Shown here: positions 43,976-55,979 of the stretch, in pieces
Layout of the letters: every line of letters begins with the position of its first letter
How positions within the stretch are numbered: position 1 is the first letter of the stretch
DNA from: Lunularia cruciata
Taxonomy: Eukaryota > Streptophyta > Marchantiopsida > Lunulariales > Lunulariaceae
Direction: 5' to 3'
Assembly (NCBI GenBank): GCA_948567375.1
Contig: OX419762.1
Coordinates: 15,320,001-15,384,000 of the forward strand
DNA length: 64,000 bases
Made by a program: the position numbers and the translations under genes
Notes under the pieces: model-generated
The model's database searches: none
The model's input: only the letters and a program-made list of their open reading frames with translations
What the model was told of the DNA's origin: nothing

Positions 43976-45185
43976 GGAAGGCCCTTGCAGCAAGATCTAG
44001 ACCTTACATGATGGTGGAGGATATTCTTTTTCACCAAGGAGCAGATGGTCTACTTTGAAGAGCAGTGAATAAGGAAGAGTCTATCCTACTTATAAAGGAG
44101 TTTCATGAAGATTTAGTGTGTGGAGGACACTTTGCAAGAAAGGTGATTTCTTTCAAGATTCTAGATGCAAGTTACCATTGGAGAGGGATTTTCAAGGATT
44201 GTCTTGATTATTGCAAAAATTGTCATGTTTGTTAAGCTTTTGCTAGAAAATCTACTTCCACTCCACCACTTAGATCAATTCCATTCCTAGGACCTTTTGA
44301 GAAGTGGAGAATTGATTTTGTAGGTCCTCTCAATAGAACCCCAAGGAAAAATTGGTACATTTAGGTAGTAACTGATTACCTTACCAAGTGGGTTGACGCT
44401 AGACCATTGAGGGACAAGAATGAAGATGAAGTTGGTAGATTTCTTTATGAACACATTATCACTAGGTTTGGATGCCCTTTGGAGTTGGTTTTTGCTAGAG
44501 GAGGAGAGTTTACAAGAAGCATCACTACAGCCATGCTACAACATTTCTCTATCACACATAGAGTAACTACATCTTATAAGCCAAATTCCAATGGCTTGGC
44601 AGAGAGAACCAATCAGACCTTGTGCATGATGTTGGCTAAAGATGCAAAAATGGAGGGGGCTTAACATCATTGGGACAAGAAGATTCGTGTAGTTTGTGAG
44701 ATTATAGGACAACCATGAAGACTTCCACCAGATATTCTCCATTTCAGTTGGTTTATGGTATTGATTCTACATTACCTATTCACTTTGATCTTCCTACCTT
44801 CCCAAAGCATTCATAGGAGATTGAAGAAAGCACAAGGAGGTGATGAAGAGAAGTCAAGGAAGGATCAACTCATGGAATTGGAAGAGGCAAGAGCAGTTGC
44901 TATGGTTTGAGTGGAGCAAGCCAAAAGGAAAAAAAGGAGAGCTTTGACAATAGGCAAGGTAAAAAGAAGGTGGAGCCTTTCAAAGAAGGTGATTGGGTAA
45001 TGTTGTTTGATTCCATTTGATTCAAGAGAATGCAAAAGAGAAGTTTTTGCCTAAGTACTTTGGACCTTTCATAGTGGAGAAGGGGTGGGGAAATTACACC
45101 TATGATCTCAAGGAAATGGGAGGAAGACACTTTGATAGGATTAACCATGATAAGTTGAAGATTTATCATAGAAGGTAGAGAGACC
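43976..45185 (+). pseudogene. Family B integrase, decayed
   Basis: The H2C2 finger lies at about 44100-44235 (FHEDLVCGGHFARKV, then CKNCHVC). The core has WRIDFVGPLN (first Asp, about 44310), ELVFARGGEF (second catalytic position Ala instead of the expected Asp, about 44488-44515) and NGLAERTNQTL (Glu, about 44600). The C-terminus near 45000-45180 has EPFKEGDWVM and FGPFIVE, ending before the polypurine tract. Stops near 44055, 44235, 44364 and 44662. Confidence 0.85.
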
Positions 45186-45213
45186 TTCACTTTGAGGACA
45201 AAGTGAAAACTTA

Positions 45214-45226
45214 GTCCGGGAGTAAA
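45214..45226 (+). other. Family B polypurine tract
   Basis: gtccgggagtaaa directly precedes the TGTAACACC start of the 3' LTR. Confidence 0.6.
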
Positions 45227-45907
45227 TGTAACACCTATTTGTGCATGTATGTGGTATTGTGATTTTTAGCTTGATATACAAGTACTTGAGAAATTTTATT
45301 TATATAGAGATACAGGATGGTTCTACATTAGTCATGATTAGCTAAAGTTAGTCATAGCTAAGGTAGAGGGGACCTTACTTTAGAGGAACTGGAAAAGATG
45401 AACACCACTATTTTAGATTCTAGTTTGTTGATTTGGTATTATTCCTAGGTGTTTGGCTTTGAGGAAAGAGTTAAGAACTCTTGGGCCGGCAATCCTTTTT
45501 GTTTTGGATTCTTCTTTAGTCCGAGGATAGCCCATGTGAAGGAATCCTTGACTTAGTGGTTGAATCAAGATAAGATCATATGCTTAGTGGAATATGCCCA
45601 TGTGGATGGATATTCCTTTATACTTTTTGACTTTTAGCCTAGTAACCTAAGTTACTCCAGCAATTAGTAACTTTGGTGCGTAACTGTTTCACAAGTATAT
45701 AAACAAGGGGTGAGGAAATACTCAACATCCTTTCATATGCAACTATCTTTCTCTCATTGAGTTCTCTAGTGAGCAATGTCTTGAGTATTGGAGTGTTAGT
45801 CTTGGAGGAGTATGATGGAGTTGGGGTTCTTTGCCTTCTTAGTCCATGGTGCGCTACTATAATAGCCATCAAAGGTTCATCTTGAGTGAGAGACAGGCCG
45901 GCTCACA
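45227..45907 (+). repeat. Family B 3' LTR
   Basis: It starts TGTAACACCT and ends GGCTCACA, aligning with 38130-38820 over its full length. GGTC (45908-45911) follows as the right target duplication. Confidence 0.93.
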
Positions 45908-46139
45908 GGTCCCTTCTAGTGCTTGCATTACTTGCACTTTTCATGTCTACACATATTTTTGGAATCAAGCATGCCTCCCAAAGCACTCACTTCCTCATCA
46001 AATTGAGACCCCATTCTCTTTGTCTTCTTTCTGTCCCAATGCTTAGTCTGAGGGTGATTTCCAAGCTCAATGTTGTACTTGGAAATTTTGAACTTGTCAA
46101 TTTTGAGGATTTTACTATCATTTGACTTAGAAATAAGGT

Positions 46140-48420
46140 TTAAAAAAGTAGTTTAACCTTTGGATTGAGATCTGAAGGTCTTAGGAATAGTTTGGCCTCT
46201 GGGTTTAGACCCAAAGGTCTGAAGAGTAAGTCCTAACCTAAGAAGGAAGCTCCAATGCAAAGGATGAAGTAATTTAGATCATTGGAGAAAGTCCTTAGTG
46301 GAATAATGGATAACATCAAGCTAACATGTGCAAACCAAGTATGGCTATCTGGTGGCATTAGAAGTTAACCACATGATCTATGACTACAAGAAATTACATA
46401 ATGCAATGGAAGTACAAATGGGAATCAATAATTCTTTGGGAAAACCAATATGAAAGTTCAATTCCTTGGCAATCAAGAAGGTGGGACAATGGATATAATG
46501 ACAACTCAGCAACCCATATGTGCAAAGCAGGTATAGAAGGGTATATTTGAGGACCAATCTAGGCTTGGGCCCACTTTTTCTTTTTCCACTTGAGTGAGGA
46601 TATCACAAGTGAATGAGCACAAGAGTCAAACTGTAGAACTCAGACCCAAAGGTAAACATAGACCCACAAGGAAGGAAAAGAGCCCCACACCTTAGTCTAT
46701 TCATTGGCACCCAGCCAAAATGTGAGAGGACCCAACAAGAAAGACCAAGACCTTTGAACATGAAGTACTCAAGGGTCAACACATTGGAGATGTATGTTAG
46801 AAAAGAGTTCATTGAGAGCAAAGAGTTGATATTCTTGTTGTGGGATTCGTCTTACTCATCCATAGAGATAGGGCAGGAGATTTAAGAAGGTACCTACCAA
46901 AATCATTAGGGGTTGAGAGGAAATCTTGATAGTGGATATGGGAGCATTGGAAAGAAGTATTAGAAAATATGTTGGTGTGGAGAATGACCTAAGTTGGGAG
47001 TCTCAATCTCTGAATGCCAAGGCAATGGTCAATGAGGTGGTACACCAAAATATTCTAAGAATAGATGGGAAGCTAACCACTACAAGACCTTATAAGGTGT
47101 GATGTTGTTCTCAACCTTCTCAAGATACTCAAAATGAGTTGGACAACTTATGTGACAGTAAACCAACTCCTAATCTTTGAACATGTGTTTGCAACAAAGG
47201 GATAAATTAAGCAATGATATTTAATCAGCAGACCATGTAGATGTGCAATCCCTTAGGAAAGAAGAGACCGGATTATGTCATACTAATTTTTCATCCACTT
47301 TTACATAAGCTTTGAATTGTTAAAAAAGGATGATCAGGAATTCTTGAGACATGAGTTTGATGAGAACTACTTAGAGTACGAGCCAAATTTGGTAGCAATT
47401 ATGAGGAAAATTCAAATGATAGACATGTAAATTCAGGAGGTAGACGAGATTTGCAAGGCATAGTTGAAGGAAGAAGTTTTTAGCTTGGCCAAAGGCCAGA
47501 TCAATCCTAAGAAGTGGAAAGCAATAGATTCTCCAAGGGATATAACTTCCCCTCTGGACAAGAGGACTAAAATTAAAATGGACCAAATGACCCATAAAAT
47601 GAAGTGCAAGTAAGTGTCTTTTACAATTTCATCTAGAGATAAATCCATGGTGAGCATTTGGGGTCCAAAAGAAACCTTAACTAGTTGATTCTAATAAATG
47701 CCAAAGTGGACCAATACTTATGAGATTTGGGCCTAGAAGGACTTTCTTGAGGAGATCATGCAGACCAAGAATTACCAAGATCTAAAGGAGAGTAGAATCC
47801 CAAGGAACCAAGCAAGATGCCAAAGGTCAAGATAATCCTTCAGAGAGATAAGAAGGTAGGGACTAAGAACAAAGGTGACCAAGAACTGCAAGTGGCCTAG
47901 CCCTTTTCAATTGGGGATTGATCAATGTTCAACATTTTAATACTGGGTGTAGTTCTCACAATAGAACTTTTTACCAGCATATTTGAAGACTACCAATAGT
48001 CTAGGGTTGAAAGTGTGTGTGAGTTACCAAGGTGGATACCTCACACTTTGCAAGAGTAGTAGAGTGAGATTTCAAAACTATGAAGAGAGTTAGAAGAAGC
48101 AGATAGAAAGAAGGAAAAAGAGAAGTCTTTGGTAGCAACAATAAAGAAGTAGATACACAATCAAAAGGTAGAGAATGGCATTTTGATAGTCTAGACAGAA
48201 ATCTGAACCAAAGAGTTAGAAAATCTCAAGATATGATTAATAGACATGAGGAAGAAGAAGGATCTTAGACAAAGTATTGCAAATTCAATCATAGCAAAAC
48301 TGAGGAAAGAGTTAGCTGATACCAACTCTAAGTGTAGAATATTGCACAAGCAAACGATAGAGAGGAAGAGATTTGGGTAGCATATTACAAGTAAAGGTGA
48401 CTAAGATGAGAGAGTTGAAC
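46140..48420 (+). pseudogene. Unrecognised degenerate gene, coiled-coil-like end
   Basis: A + strand reading can be followed in pieces, for example EKVLSGIMDNIKLTCANQVW near 46290-46340, LKEEVFSLAKGQINPKKW near 47470-47515 and KELADTNSKCRIL near 48305-48345. The last third (48080-48370) is K/E-rich and coiled-coil-like. Stops are common. It resembles the 32-34 kb frames in composition and layout; no family is recognised. Confidence 0.35.
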
Positions 48421-48534
48421 CCTCCTTTGCCTTGTGTAAACCTTCAGATGTGTATCATCAAAGTGCAGACCTTCAGATTTAAGAGATGTCAATCAAGGTG
48501 CCCTCAACTTGAAAGGTAGGGCAGATATCTCATA

Positions 48535-48650
48535 TTGTTACTATTAGGGCTTAGACCCATTTTACCTCTTTTATCTCATCCTTACATGGCTTGATGGGGT
48601 CTGCCCATCCTTTTTGTTTCTATGCAGTTGCTTTTCACTTGAAAGGGTAG
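48535..48650 (+). repeat. Single copy of the LINE tail repeat
   Basis: gggcttagacccattttacc, catggcttgatggggtctg and cccatcctttttg occur in the order of the LINE tail (8160-8295) and the array at 22.5-23.4 kb. It ends with a ctatgcagttgc word. Confidence 0.65.
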
Positions 48651-49652
48651 AAGTTAGTATTGATCCAAGATCAGCTTTTTTGAGATAGGATGTAGGCATG
48701 AAAGCCAAAGGATCTGGAAGCATACATGTAGGAAGGACATTAGGTTCAAAGGAAAGTGTAGTAAAATTGCATAGGAGAGTGAAAATAACAATTGACGGAT
48801 TTGTAGAATATACTTTGTTGGATGATGAGATTACTCTATTTTAAAAAAGTAGAAGTAAAGTACAGAAAAGTAAAGGGAAGAAATGGGAAGATGCAACTAT
48901 GAAGATTTCAAAAAGACTGCAACAAAAGACTTCAAAGACTAGGATTACATAAAGTACACCTTGAAATTGTAGGAGAAAAATTAGATGGATTCTTGAAGGA
49001 GAAGTTAGGATAAAGGAAATTTTAGCTTTAGGAAGGTCTCCATTTCCTTTGGAGCCAATCAAATACCTCATGCAATAGGATGTTAACCTGAGAATACTTA
49101 GTGTTTTAACCGGTGTAGTGGTCTGGACAAGACATATCATTTCACAATGCTTGCTCAGAGTAGCATTTATATTTGGAGAGCATGGTATTTAATGCTATGA
49201 TTCACAATACCTTGTGGTCATTTCAATGATTCATAAGTGAAAGAGTTTTGAATCTTTGTCATTTTCTAGTATCCTTGTGTAAATGCATGCCTTAGTGACT
49301 TTTAAGTATTAGTTGAATCTTTGGAGTAGGATGACATGTCAAAAATCTCTTCACTTATGAATTGCTCACAATTATTCTCATGAAAATTGCTACCACTTCA
49401 GCTGGTGCTCCTCTTGACTCATTTTTTTTTATCCTTGGAGGCAAAGGCAAATGCCTTGACGGCTAGAGAGGGTTGTAGTTTTGACAACAAAAAAATGTAG
49501 AAATTATGTGGAGTGTAAATTTTGTATGCAAATCCTAACTTTGTTGAAATGACTGAATTCCTTCTTGCCTTTAGGGGAAGAGTTGCAAACCTTTTGACGG
49601 GTGTGAGTCAGACCTTTGTACTTGAAGCATAGACCTTTAGGTGCAAGGCTTG
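48651..49652. other. Unassigned repeat-like sequence before A3
   Basis: Nothing recognised. Repeated words such as cttgaagcatagacctttaggtgc near 49620-49645 recall the 46.2-kb region (acccaaaggtctg). A3 inserts here. Confidence 0.4.
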
Positions 49653-49657
49653 ACCTT
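49653..49657. repeat. A3 target duplication, left copy
   Basis: ACCTT immediately precedes the element and ACCTT immediately follows it (55975-55979), a perfect 5-bp duplication. Confidence 0.8.
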
Positions 49658-50043
49658 TTGGAAGAGACCAAGGAGAGAAATAGGAGAATGAAGACCAAAG
49701 TGGAAGATCACATTGGGACTCTCAGGTGAGGGAACCTCCAAATGCAGAGTTTGAGCTTGGCTCGGGTATTTATAGGTAACTTGGGTACAAGACTCGAAAG
49801 GAGCTTCCAAGGAAGGTTCCTTCTAGGAGCCACCTTACTTAGAGTGCAAGCTAAGATAGCCATCAACTTGGCATACAAGTTACTCTATCCTTTAGAAAGT
49901 TCTTAGAAGCTTCTTGAGTGATTCTAGAATATTCTACACACAAGCTTTCTTGATGCTTCTAGCACATTTTTAAGCTAGTTCTACTTACTTTTGCTATATC
50001 TAGCTTAGATTACTAACTCATCTACTAACTCCATATTAATACA
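49658..50043 (-). repeat. A3 3' LTR
   Basis: Read on the minus strand it begins TGTATTAATATGG and ends near CTTCCAA, a decayed form of the CTTCTACA end kept in the 5' LTR. A TATA-type block (gtatttatagg on +) lies near 49776. Confidence 0.88.
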
Positions 50044-51530
50044 TATTCTCCTGCCACTAGTTGGTGATATTTTTGTTGCCACAGAATCTTCAAACTCTTG
50101 TAGATATTTTTTTTCATTATGGAGATGAGAAAAAGGCTTCCATGTGGCATTATGAAGGGAATACCCTTTCCAAAGAAAATTATATTTAGTGTGTTTTTGG
50201 TGGTCATATTGAATATCACAATATGATCAACTTCATGTTCCTCATGATTGTGGACAAGGTTGGGAGATAGAGAAGGTTGGACATGAGTGTAAAAGGAAGA
50301 TGGGTTATAAACAATGGTTTTTTACTTTGAGACATGGAAGACAAGATGGATCCATATATGACTAAGGAGAGCAAGTTGGTGGCAATGGGAGAAATGATTT
50401 GACTAATCTCAAATGGACCTATTTGGGGAGCAAGTTTGCATACTTGGGTATCAAGTGGGAGAGGAAGATTAGTAGAAGAAAGCATGACCTTATCACCAAG
50501 TTGAAAGGTAAGATCATGATGATTTTATCAACATATTACTTTTATCAATTTTGAGCAACAAGAAGATGAAACTTGGCTTGGTGTAAGGAATAAGATAACA
50601 TGGACAAGAAGGTGGTAGTATGCAGGACTTGAGATGGTGGAGGAGCAAGAAGAGAATCTGGAACAAGTGCATCTTGCCTATAGTTAAGGAAGAAAAGAGA
50701 ATAGTTGGTACTTGGGTACTTTGAATTATTGTAGGAAATTTGGAAACTATAAGACAAGTATGCTAATAAGTGGGGTGAATGTTGACAAAAGTATAAAGCA
50801 TCTCGTCCAAAGTGCAATTTGCTCTTTTTTTTCTCCATCAATTTGAGGATGATAGGCTATAGACAATACAAGCTTGGTACCAAGGAACTTAAAAATTGAT
50901 TACCAAAATTTACCAGTAAACCAAGGATTTACATCAAAGATGAAAACCCATGGTGCTTGAAGATGGTATGAAAGTATATATGGGCCAATGTTGGAGCATC
51001 AATTGTATCCATGGTAGGTGCCAAATAAATCTGCTTGCTATGCTTATAAACAAAACTATGATGGCTATATGGCCCTATTTTGTCCTTGGTAAGGATTTTT
51101 GTCTAAGCTTACATGTTCCCAATGGGTAGATATAACTAGTAGTGGTTGAAGGAGTCCACTCTGCTTTTGGTTATTTGCTTTGTTCTGTTGGCAGGTCTCA
51201 CAAGATCCAACAACTCTTGAACCTCTTGTGCGATGTCAAGCCACTACCACCAATGTTGTATGATACCCAAAGTCTTGTCCACACTCATATGACAAACAAT
51301 TGGTAAATCATGGGCCACTTGAAGCGGTATAAATTGTATAGCACCCATGGTTCAAACATGGATCCGGTTCTCATAGAATAGAAGGTCTTTCTTGAAGGAG
51401 AAAATATTCCTTGTCATATGCTACAAGATGACCTTGTACCAATTAAAAAAAGGGGTCTTGTTGTAAAGCAATCCTAAACTCAATTTGGACTTTCACATCA
51501 ATTGATACTGTCATAATTACTACTAATATG
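50044..51530 (-). pseudogene. A3 integrase and chromodomain, decayed
   Basis: From the polypurine tract (about 50044-50058, minus strand) inwards, 50025-50219 carries FFGKGIPFI and MPHGSL, a decayed chromodomain W-K-G-Y-P / A-T-W region. The GPF module (IGPFEISQIISPIATN) lies in 50216-50485. 50545-50841 carries YFCQHSPHLLAYLSYSFQ. The H2C2 and catalytic blocks at about 50850-51500 are broken by stops. Confidence 0.75.
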
Positions 51531-51926
51531 TGAGAGATTCATAAGAGTCTTCAAGTCAAGCTATCATCAGAGAACATCAAGGATGACATGGCACTTGCCA
51601 AGTTATACTCAAGATTGATGTCAAAAATTTATAGTTGTTCCTCCCATTGATGATGTTGACTCTTCATGTGCTCTAAATGCAAGGCTTGCAACAAAGGTTT
51701 GGGATTGGTTTGCATAAGCACTTGTTTCCCCAAGAGATAATATCTCCATAACTTTGTGGCATATACCATTGCTAGTTGCTCTTGATCCTAAGTAGATTAA
51801 TTCTTATCTATGGTGTTTAGTTTGCAGGACACAAAGTGATGGTATGTAATCCATTTGGAAAATTCCTACTACAACATAGCTCCAATGGCAATGTTAGAAG
51901 AATCAAAATCAACCATACAAGGTAAC
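51530..51926 (-). pseudogene. A3 RNase H, part beyond the insertion
   Basis: The minus frame ends with MVDFDSSNIAIGAML at about 51870-51920, the start of RNase H with its catalytic Asp. The rest follows down to about 51530 in broken frames. The upstream RT part resumes at about 52796, past the insertion. Confidence 0.7.
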
Positions 51927-52795
51927 AAACTAATATTCCTAAATACCTGCAGTAATGTGATGAGAGGAAATTCTTCCAAGAACAAAAGGATCAAAACCTT
52001 CAGCACTCCAAGCTGGCAATGCCAACTCCCAACCGGCATAAATGGACAAACCACAAGGGTGCTTTCAATTGCAAGGAGATTATGCCCTTTAGGTCCTTCT
52101 TTCACAAAGCCAAAGAAAGTCTCCTTCAGACCCATAGGCACGGAGTGCACACGTAGCAAGAGAAGGGGAGACAAAGACCTTTGGGACAAGGGGCATTAGG
52201 GTTACAAATTATGGTAATAATTTACCTCCTAAACCATGTAGCAAAGATTCTACTTCTCACTTCAACAAACTTAAATCCTTTTCTATATAAATATTCAAAA
52301 TTTAACATCATTTTTTTTAAATAAATAAAATTTTATAAATAACTTTCATAAGTTTATAAAAATTTTGAAAAAAAATTGAAATAGTCAATTGTCAAGAATT
52401 CAAAAAATTTAAAGTTAATTTCAAACAAATATAAATAATGGTATTAAGTTCTCAAGCATATGTATTTAAGAAAATATGGGAAATAAAAAACAAAAAAAGT
52501 CTTATTTAAGATATTCGTGAAAATTTTGTTTAAATAAAAATTTTAAAAATAGAATTTGCTACAAAATGTAGCTAATTGTGGTATTCCTACATATGAAAAC
52601 AAAGTAATAGACAAGGTAATAGGAAAAAAGAAGATTTTGTTGAGGAAGTAGAACAATGTAGGGGTGGCAAAAATTTTGAGGCCCAAATACCTAGAAATGG
52701 CAAAGTTAGCTAAAGCCTTGTTAAGAGAGATGCGAGCCGATAGTGAGCTAGTAATTGATATTTGGGACTCACAAAAAACTTCCACTTGGCTTTAG
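51927..52795. mobile_element. Insertion of about 870 bp inside A3
   Basis: A1 and A2 are continuous here (cacaaggtaa... then gatcat), whereas A3 is interrupted between acaaggtaac and aggttagaag. These bordering words look like an imperfect 7-9-bp duplication. The insert has a GC-balanced part (51940-52200) and a very AT-rich part (52200-52560). No terminal inverted repeat or recognised gene was seen. It is probably a non-autonomous transposon or a filler insertion. Confidence 0.5.
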
Positions 52796-53945
52796 CAAGC
52801 AGGTTAGAAGTTGACGATCATGGTTGGAGGATGAGTCGTGAAGACCACATATGCTTTAATTTTTTGAATGTTTCTTTGTGCTTGGTGATCCATTTAAAGC
52901 TTGAGGTCTTCCCTAAGGATTGGTCACCGGTAAGGCAACATGAGTATAATAGTGGATGACCCATTGGTAAAACCTTACCAATCCATAATTGCTTACACTT
53001 TCATGACATCCTTAGGAGTAGGCCAATTGGTAATAGCCTTGATTTTCTCCTTTGACATCTTGATCTCCTTTGATAAGACCTTACAACCCAAGAAGGTAAC
53101 TTCCTTTTACAAAAAGGCACACTTTGACTTCTTGTAATAAAAATTCCATTGGTGGAGTCATCTTAGGATTTATCATACATGATCATGTATGTATGTTCCA
53201 CCTCTATCTTTTTCTCAATTAGATTATCATCTAAGAATATCATCACATATTGATTCAATAGCCCATCCAACACCCAATGCATTTAATCCATGAAAACCAA
53301 CAGAACATTAGTGAGCCCAAAAGGTAAAAGTTTCTACTCAAAATAGCCATACCTTGTGCAAAATGTAGTCTTTTGTACATCCTTCCTATCAATGGGAATC
53401 TATCAATAGCCGCTACAAAGATCCAATTTGGAGAAGTATCATGCTCCACTCAATTGATCCAACAAGTCATCAATTTGAGGTAGGAGATACATATTCTTCA
53501 TGGTTTATTTATTAAGGTTATGATAATCAATATAGAAGTAAAGTCCTCCATCCTTCTTTGGTAAAAAGAATATTGGTGTTCCTCAAGGAGATATATCATC
53601 TTATATGTAATCCTTCTTTAATATCTCTGTCAATGTTGTTCAAAGCTCTTCTAACTCTTTTGGTGATAGCCTATAGATTGGTTTACTCAAAGGAATACTA
53701 CCTAGCAAAAGCTTGATCTTGAAGGGCATACCTCAAGCAAAAGGTACCCTTTTGGAAGATCTGCTAAAAGCACATCTAAAAATGCTTGCACTATCTCATC
53801 AACCATTGCTTGTTGAGGTTGTTGACCCTTTTCAAATTTGCATTGCACAATTGGTTTGATCTATATGAAAAATGGCTATCTTTCTCCAAAGCTTACTCTA
53901 TAGTTGATGTATTGACAAATTTCTCATATCAGGATAGACTATCTT
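52796..53945 (-). pseudogene. A3 reverse transcriptase, decayed
   Basis: Collinear with the A1 RT on the minus strand. The + words ttcttggtaa... and atgataatcaatatagaa correspond to the KKDG-L and DY segments near 53520-53580. The catalytic region lies near 53235-53255. Only short open pieces remain. Confidence 0.7.
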
Positions 53946-53949
53946 AGGT

Positions 53950-54335
53950 GTCTTACTTAGAGGTGCCAAACAACCTAATTGGTAATTCTTACCTTGGTGT
54001 TGAACTTGAATTTATGGTTGGGTCCAATCAAATTGAACCTTATGATGTTCAAGCTAAGGAAGATCTAGAATGCTATTGTAGTGTAGGTAGCTACTACAAA
54101 CCTCCTATACTCTAAATACTCCTTCCCATTCTTGAATGTAACCAAATGTGAGGTGCAGAATGCAAACTCCTTTCTTCCAACCACTATCATCATTCTATTA
54201 ACAAATATTAGCTTGATATGAATACACAATTCCTTTGCTAATTGCATAGATAGCAATTCTCAAAACTCCCACAATCAACCTAAATCCTACAACAACAACC
54301 TTGCAAGTGTATCAAACTTGGATAGTAGAGTCATC
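53950..54335 (-). pseudogene. A3 protease, decayed
   Basis: The minus frame 54065-54256 reads MQLAKELCIHIKLIF and VTFKNGKEYLEYRRFVVA, matching A1 residue for residue in many places. The downstream ILG-x-PWL block lies in another frame near 54030-54065. Confidence 0.72.
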
Positions 54336-54339
54336 AATC

Positions 54340-55510
54340 CTGTAAGAAGAAATCAAGTTTCCAATAAGTGCCTTCATATCTCCTTTTGCGATTCTTTGTT
54401 TCCCTGATCCTCATGTTCCATGAACTCCATTTGGGCAATGGATTGAGGTTGTCTATTCCTAGTTGGAAATTCAACAATATGATGTGCTATTTGGTGACAA
54501 TAAACATAATCACCATATTTGTAATCTTTCTCTATTTGTAGCGCCAAGTGGTCTCTATTAGATGGCATCAATCTCTATCAATGCCAACTCCTCTTCACGT
54601 GTGTGGTGTGTTTGTAGATTTTGTGGAGGTCTAGGTCAAGATCAAGTTATGACAACCAAGGAATCAAAGTGCTCAGCCAACTATATGGCTTCTTCCAAGT
54701 GTTTGGGCTCCCACATGGTGAATTCTCATTTGATTTCAAGCCCTTCACAAATTGACCCAACTTTCACTTTCCAATATCTTAAGAATTTGCATTGAGGTGT
54801 TTGGGAGTTGAGTGATGTAGCTTCAACTGCTTCAACTTTGCTAATCTCTCTTGTGCCACTTGTGTAACATTTACTACTTGAATCTCCCAACTATTGTACT
54901 CTTGGATTCTTCCCATGTCAAGATTTGTGTAGCAAATTGCCATTAAGCTTGCTCTACCTAGAATAGTTGCATGGTTTTTCCACTCCATCTAATTGGCTTG
55001 AAGCCAAGAGAATTAATCTCTATTTATCTTGAAGATTTATAACTTCAAAATAACATTTATAATCAAACACAAAATTCTCCATTGCACCTAGGAGATTCTT
55101 GTCTTCAAATACCTTTGGCTTTGGAGAGTGAATTTTCTCTTCTCCTTGTTGAAATGCTTCTCTACATCTTCTTGTTGTTAATGATATCTCTCTTCCAACA
55201 ATCAAGTAAGGTGATCAATTTATTATTGCATTGCAATGATCACTTTGGGCATCAATGCTATGATTACTATTCTATCAAACTATTACTTTCAATTATCTAA
55301 GTTAGCATAAAGATGCAACATGTCCTTCACTCCTTATAAGTTACAATTGGAAGTACCAATGGTTCATCAGACAAGGTGATCATGTTCAAAAAATATCAGA
55401 GTGTGAAATGATAAAATACATGAAATGATGCTTTGGTAGTACATGGATATGAAAATCTCAATGTTTTGGGAGAAATGTGTTTGATGGTCCATAGTTTCCA
55501 TCCATCCCAT
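54340..55510 (-). pseudogene. A3 gag, decayed
   Basis: 54374-54571 (-) retains a damaged zinc knuckle (YCHQIAHHIVEF, first and last Cys lost), and 54779-54988 and 55020-55205 cover capsid pieces. The frame begins shortly after the primer site. Confidence 0.7.
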
Positions 55511-55513
55511 TCT

Positions 55514-55527
55514 TGCTTTGATACCAA
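55514..55527 (-). other. A3 primer-binding site
   Basis: On the minus strand ttggtatcaaagca directly follows the LTR end. It has one mismatch to the initiator-Met-type TTGGTATCAGAGC(A). Confidence 0.8.
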
Positions 55528-55974
55528 TGTAGAAGACCAAAGAGAGAAATAGTAGAATGCAAGACTAGAGTGGAAGATCACCTTAGGACTCTCAAGTGAG
55601 GGAAGCTCCAAATACCTTGCTTGAGCTTGGCTTGAGTATTTATAGGGAACCTGGATATAAAACTCCCAAGGAGCTTCCAAGGAAGGTTCCTTTTAGGAGC
55701 CACCTTACTTGGAGTGAAAGCTTAGTTGATCATTTGCTTGGCTTACATGGTAAGCTAGCCGTGAGCTTGGCATACAAGTTACTCTACCTTTCAAAAGTTC
55801 TTAAAGGCTTCTCACCAAGAAGCTTCTTGGATGCTCCTAGAATATTCTACTCCATAAGCTTTCTTGATGCATCTAGCATATTTTTAGGCAAGTTTACTTC
55901 CTTTGGCTATATATACCTTAGACTACTAAGTCATTAGCTTCTACTAAATTGTTTGCTAACTCCATATTATTACA
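55528..55974 (-). repeat. A3 5' LTR
   Basis: On the minus strand it starts TGTAATAATATGG and ends CTTCTACA, keeping TG...CA. It aligns with 49658-50043 and with the A1 and A2 LTRs; a TATA-type block lies near 55638. ACCTT follows at 55975-55979. Confidence 0.92.
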
Positions 55975-55979
55975 ACCTT

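Larger units (their letters stand above)
38130..45907 (+). mobile_element. Family B Ty3/gypsy retrotransposon, complete but inactive
   Basis: This 7.8-kb element has LTRs of 691 and 681 bp, an Asp-tRNA-type primer site, an extra ORF before gag, then gag, protease, RT, RNase H, integrase and a polypurine tract. The primer site and long 5' leader recall the Tat/Athila branch; no chromodomain was seen. Frameshifts, stops and altered catalytic residues show it is dead. The LTRs remain very similar by eye, so it is younger than A1. Confidence 0.9.
49658..55974 (-). mobile_element. Family A retrotransposon, copy A3, complete ends, inactive
   Basis: A 6.3-kb minus-strand element with both LTRs, primer site, polypurine tract and target duplication. 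The internal order equals A1. RNase H is interrupted by an insertion of about 870 bp (51927-52795), which accounts for its greater length than A1. All coding regions contain stops or frameshifts. Confidence 0.9.

Noticed and set aside
51855..52199. 114-codon + frame as a gene
   Set aside because: It starts in the antisense of RNase H and ends in the insertion, so it is a chance fusion frame.
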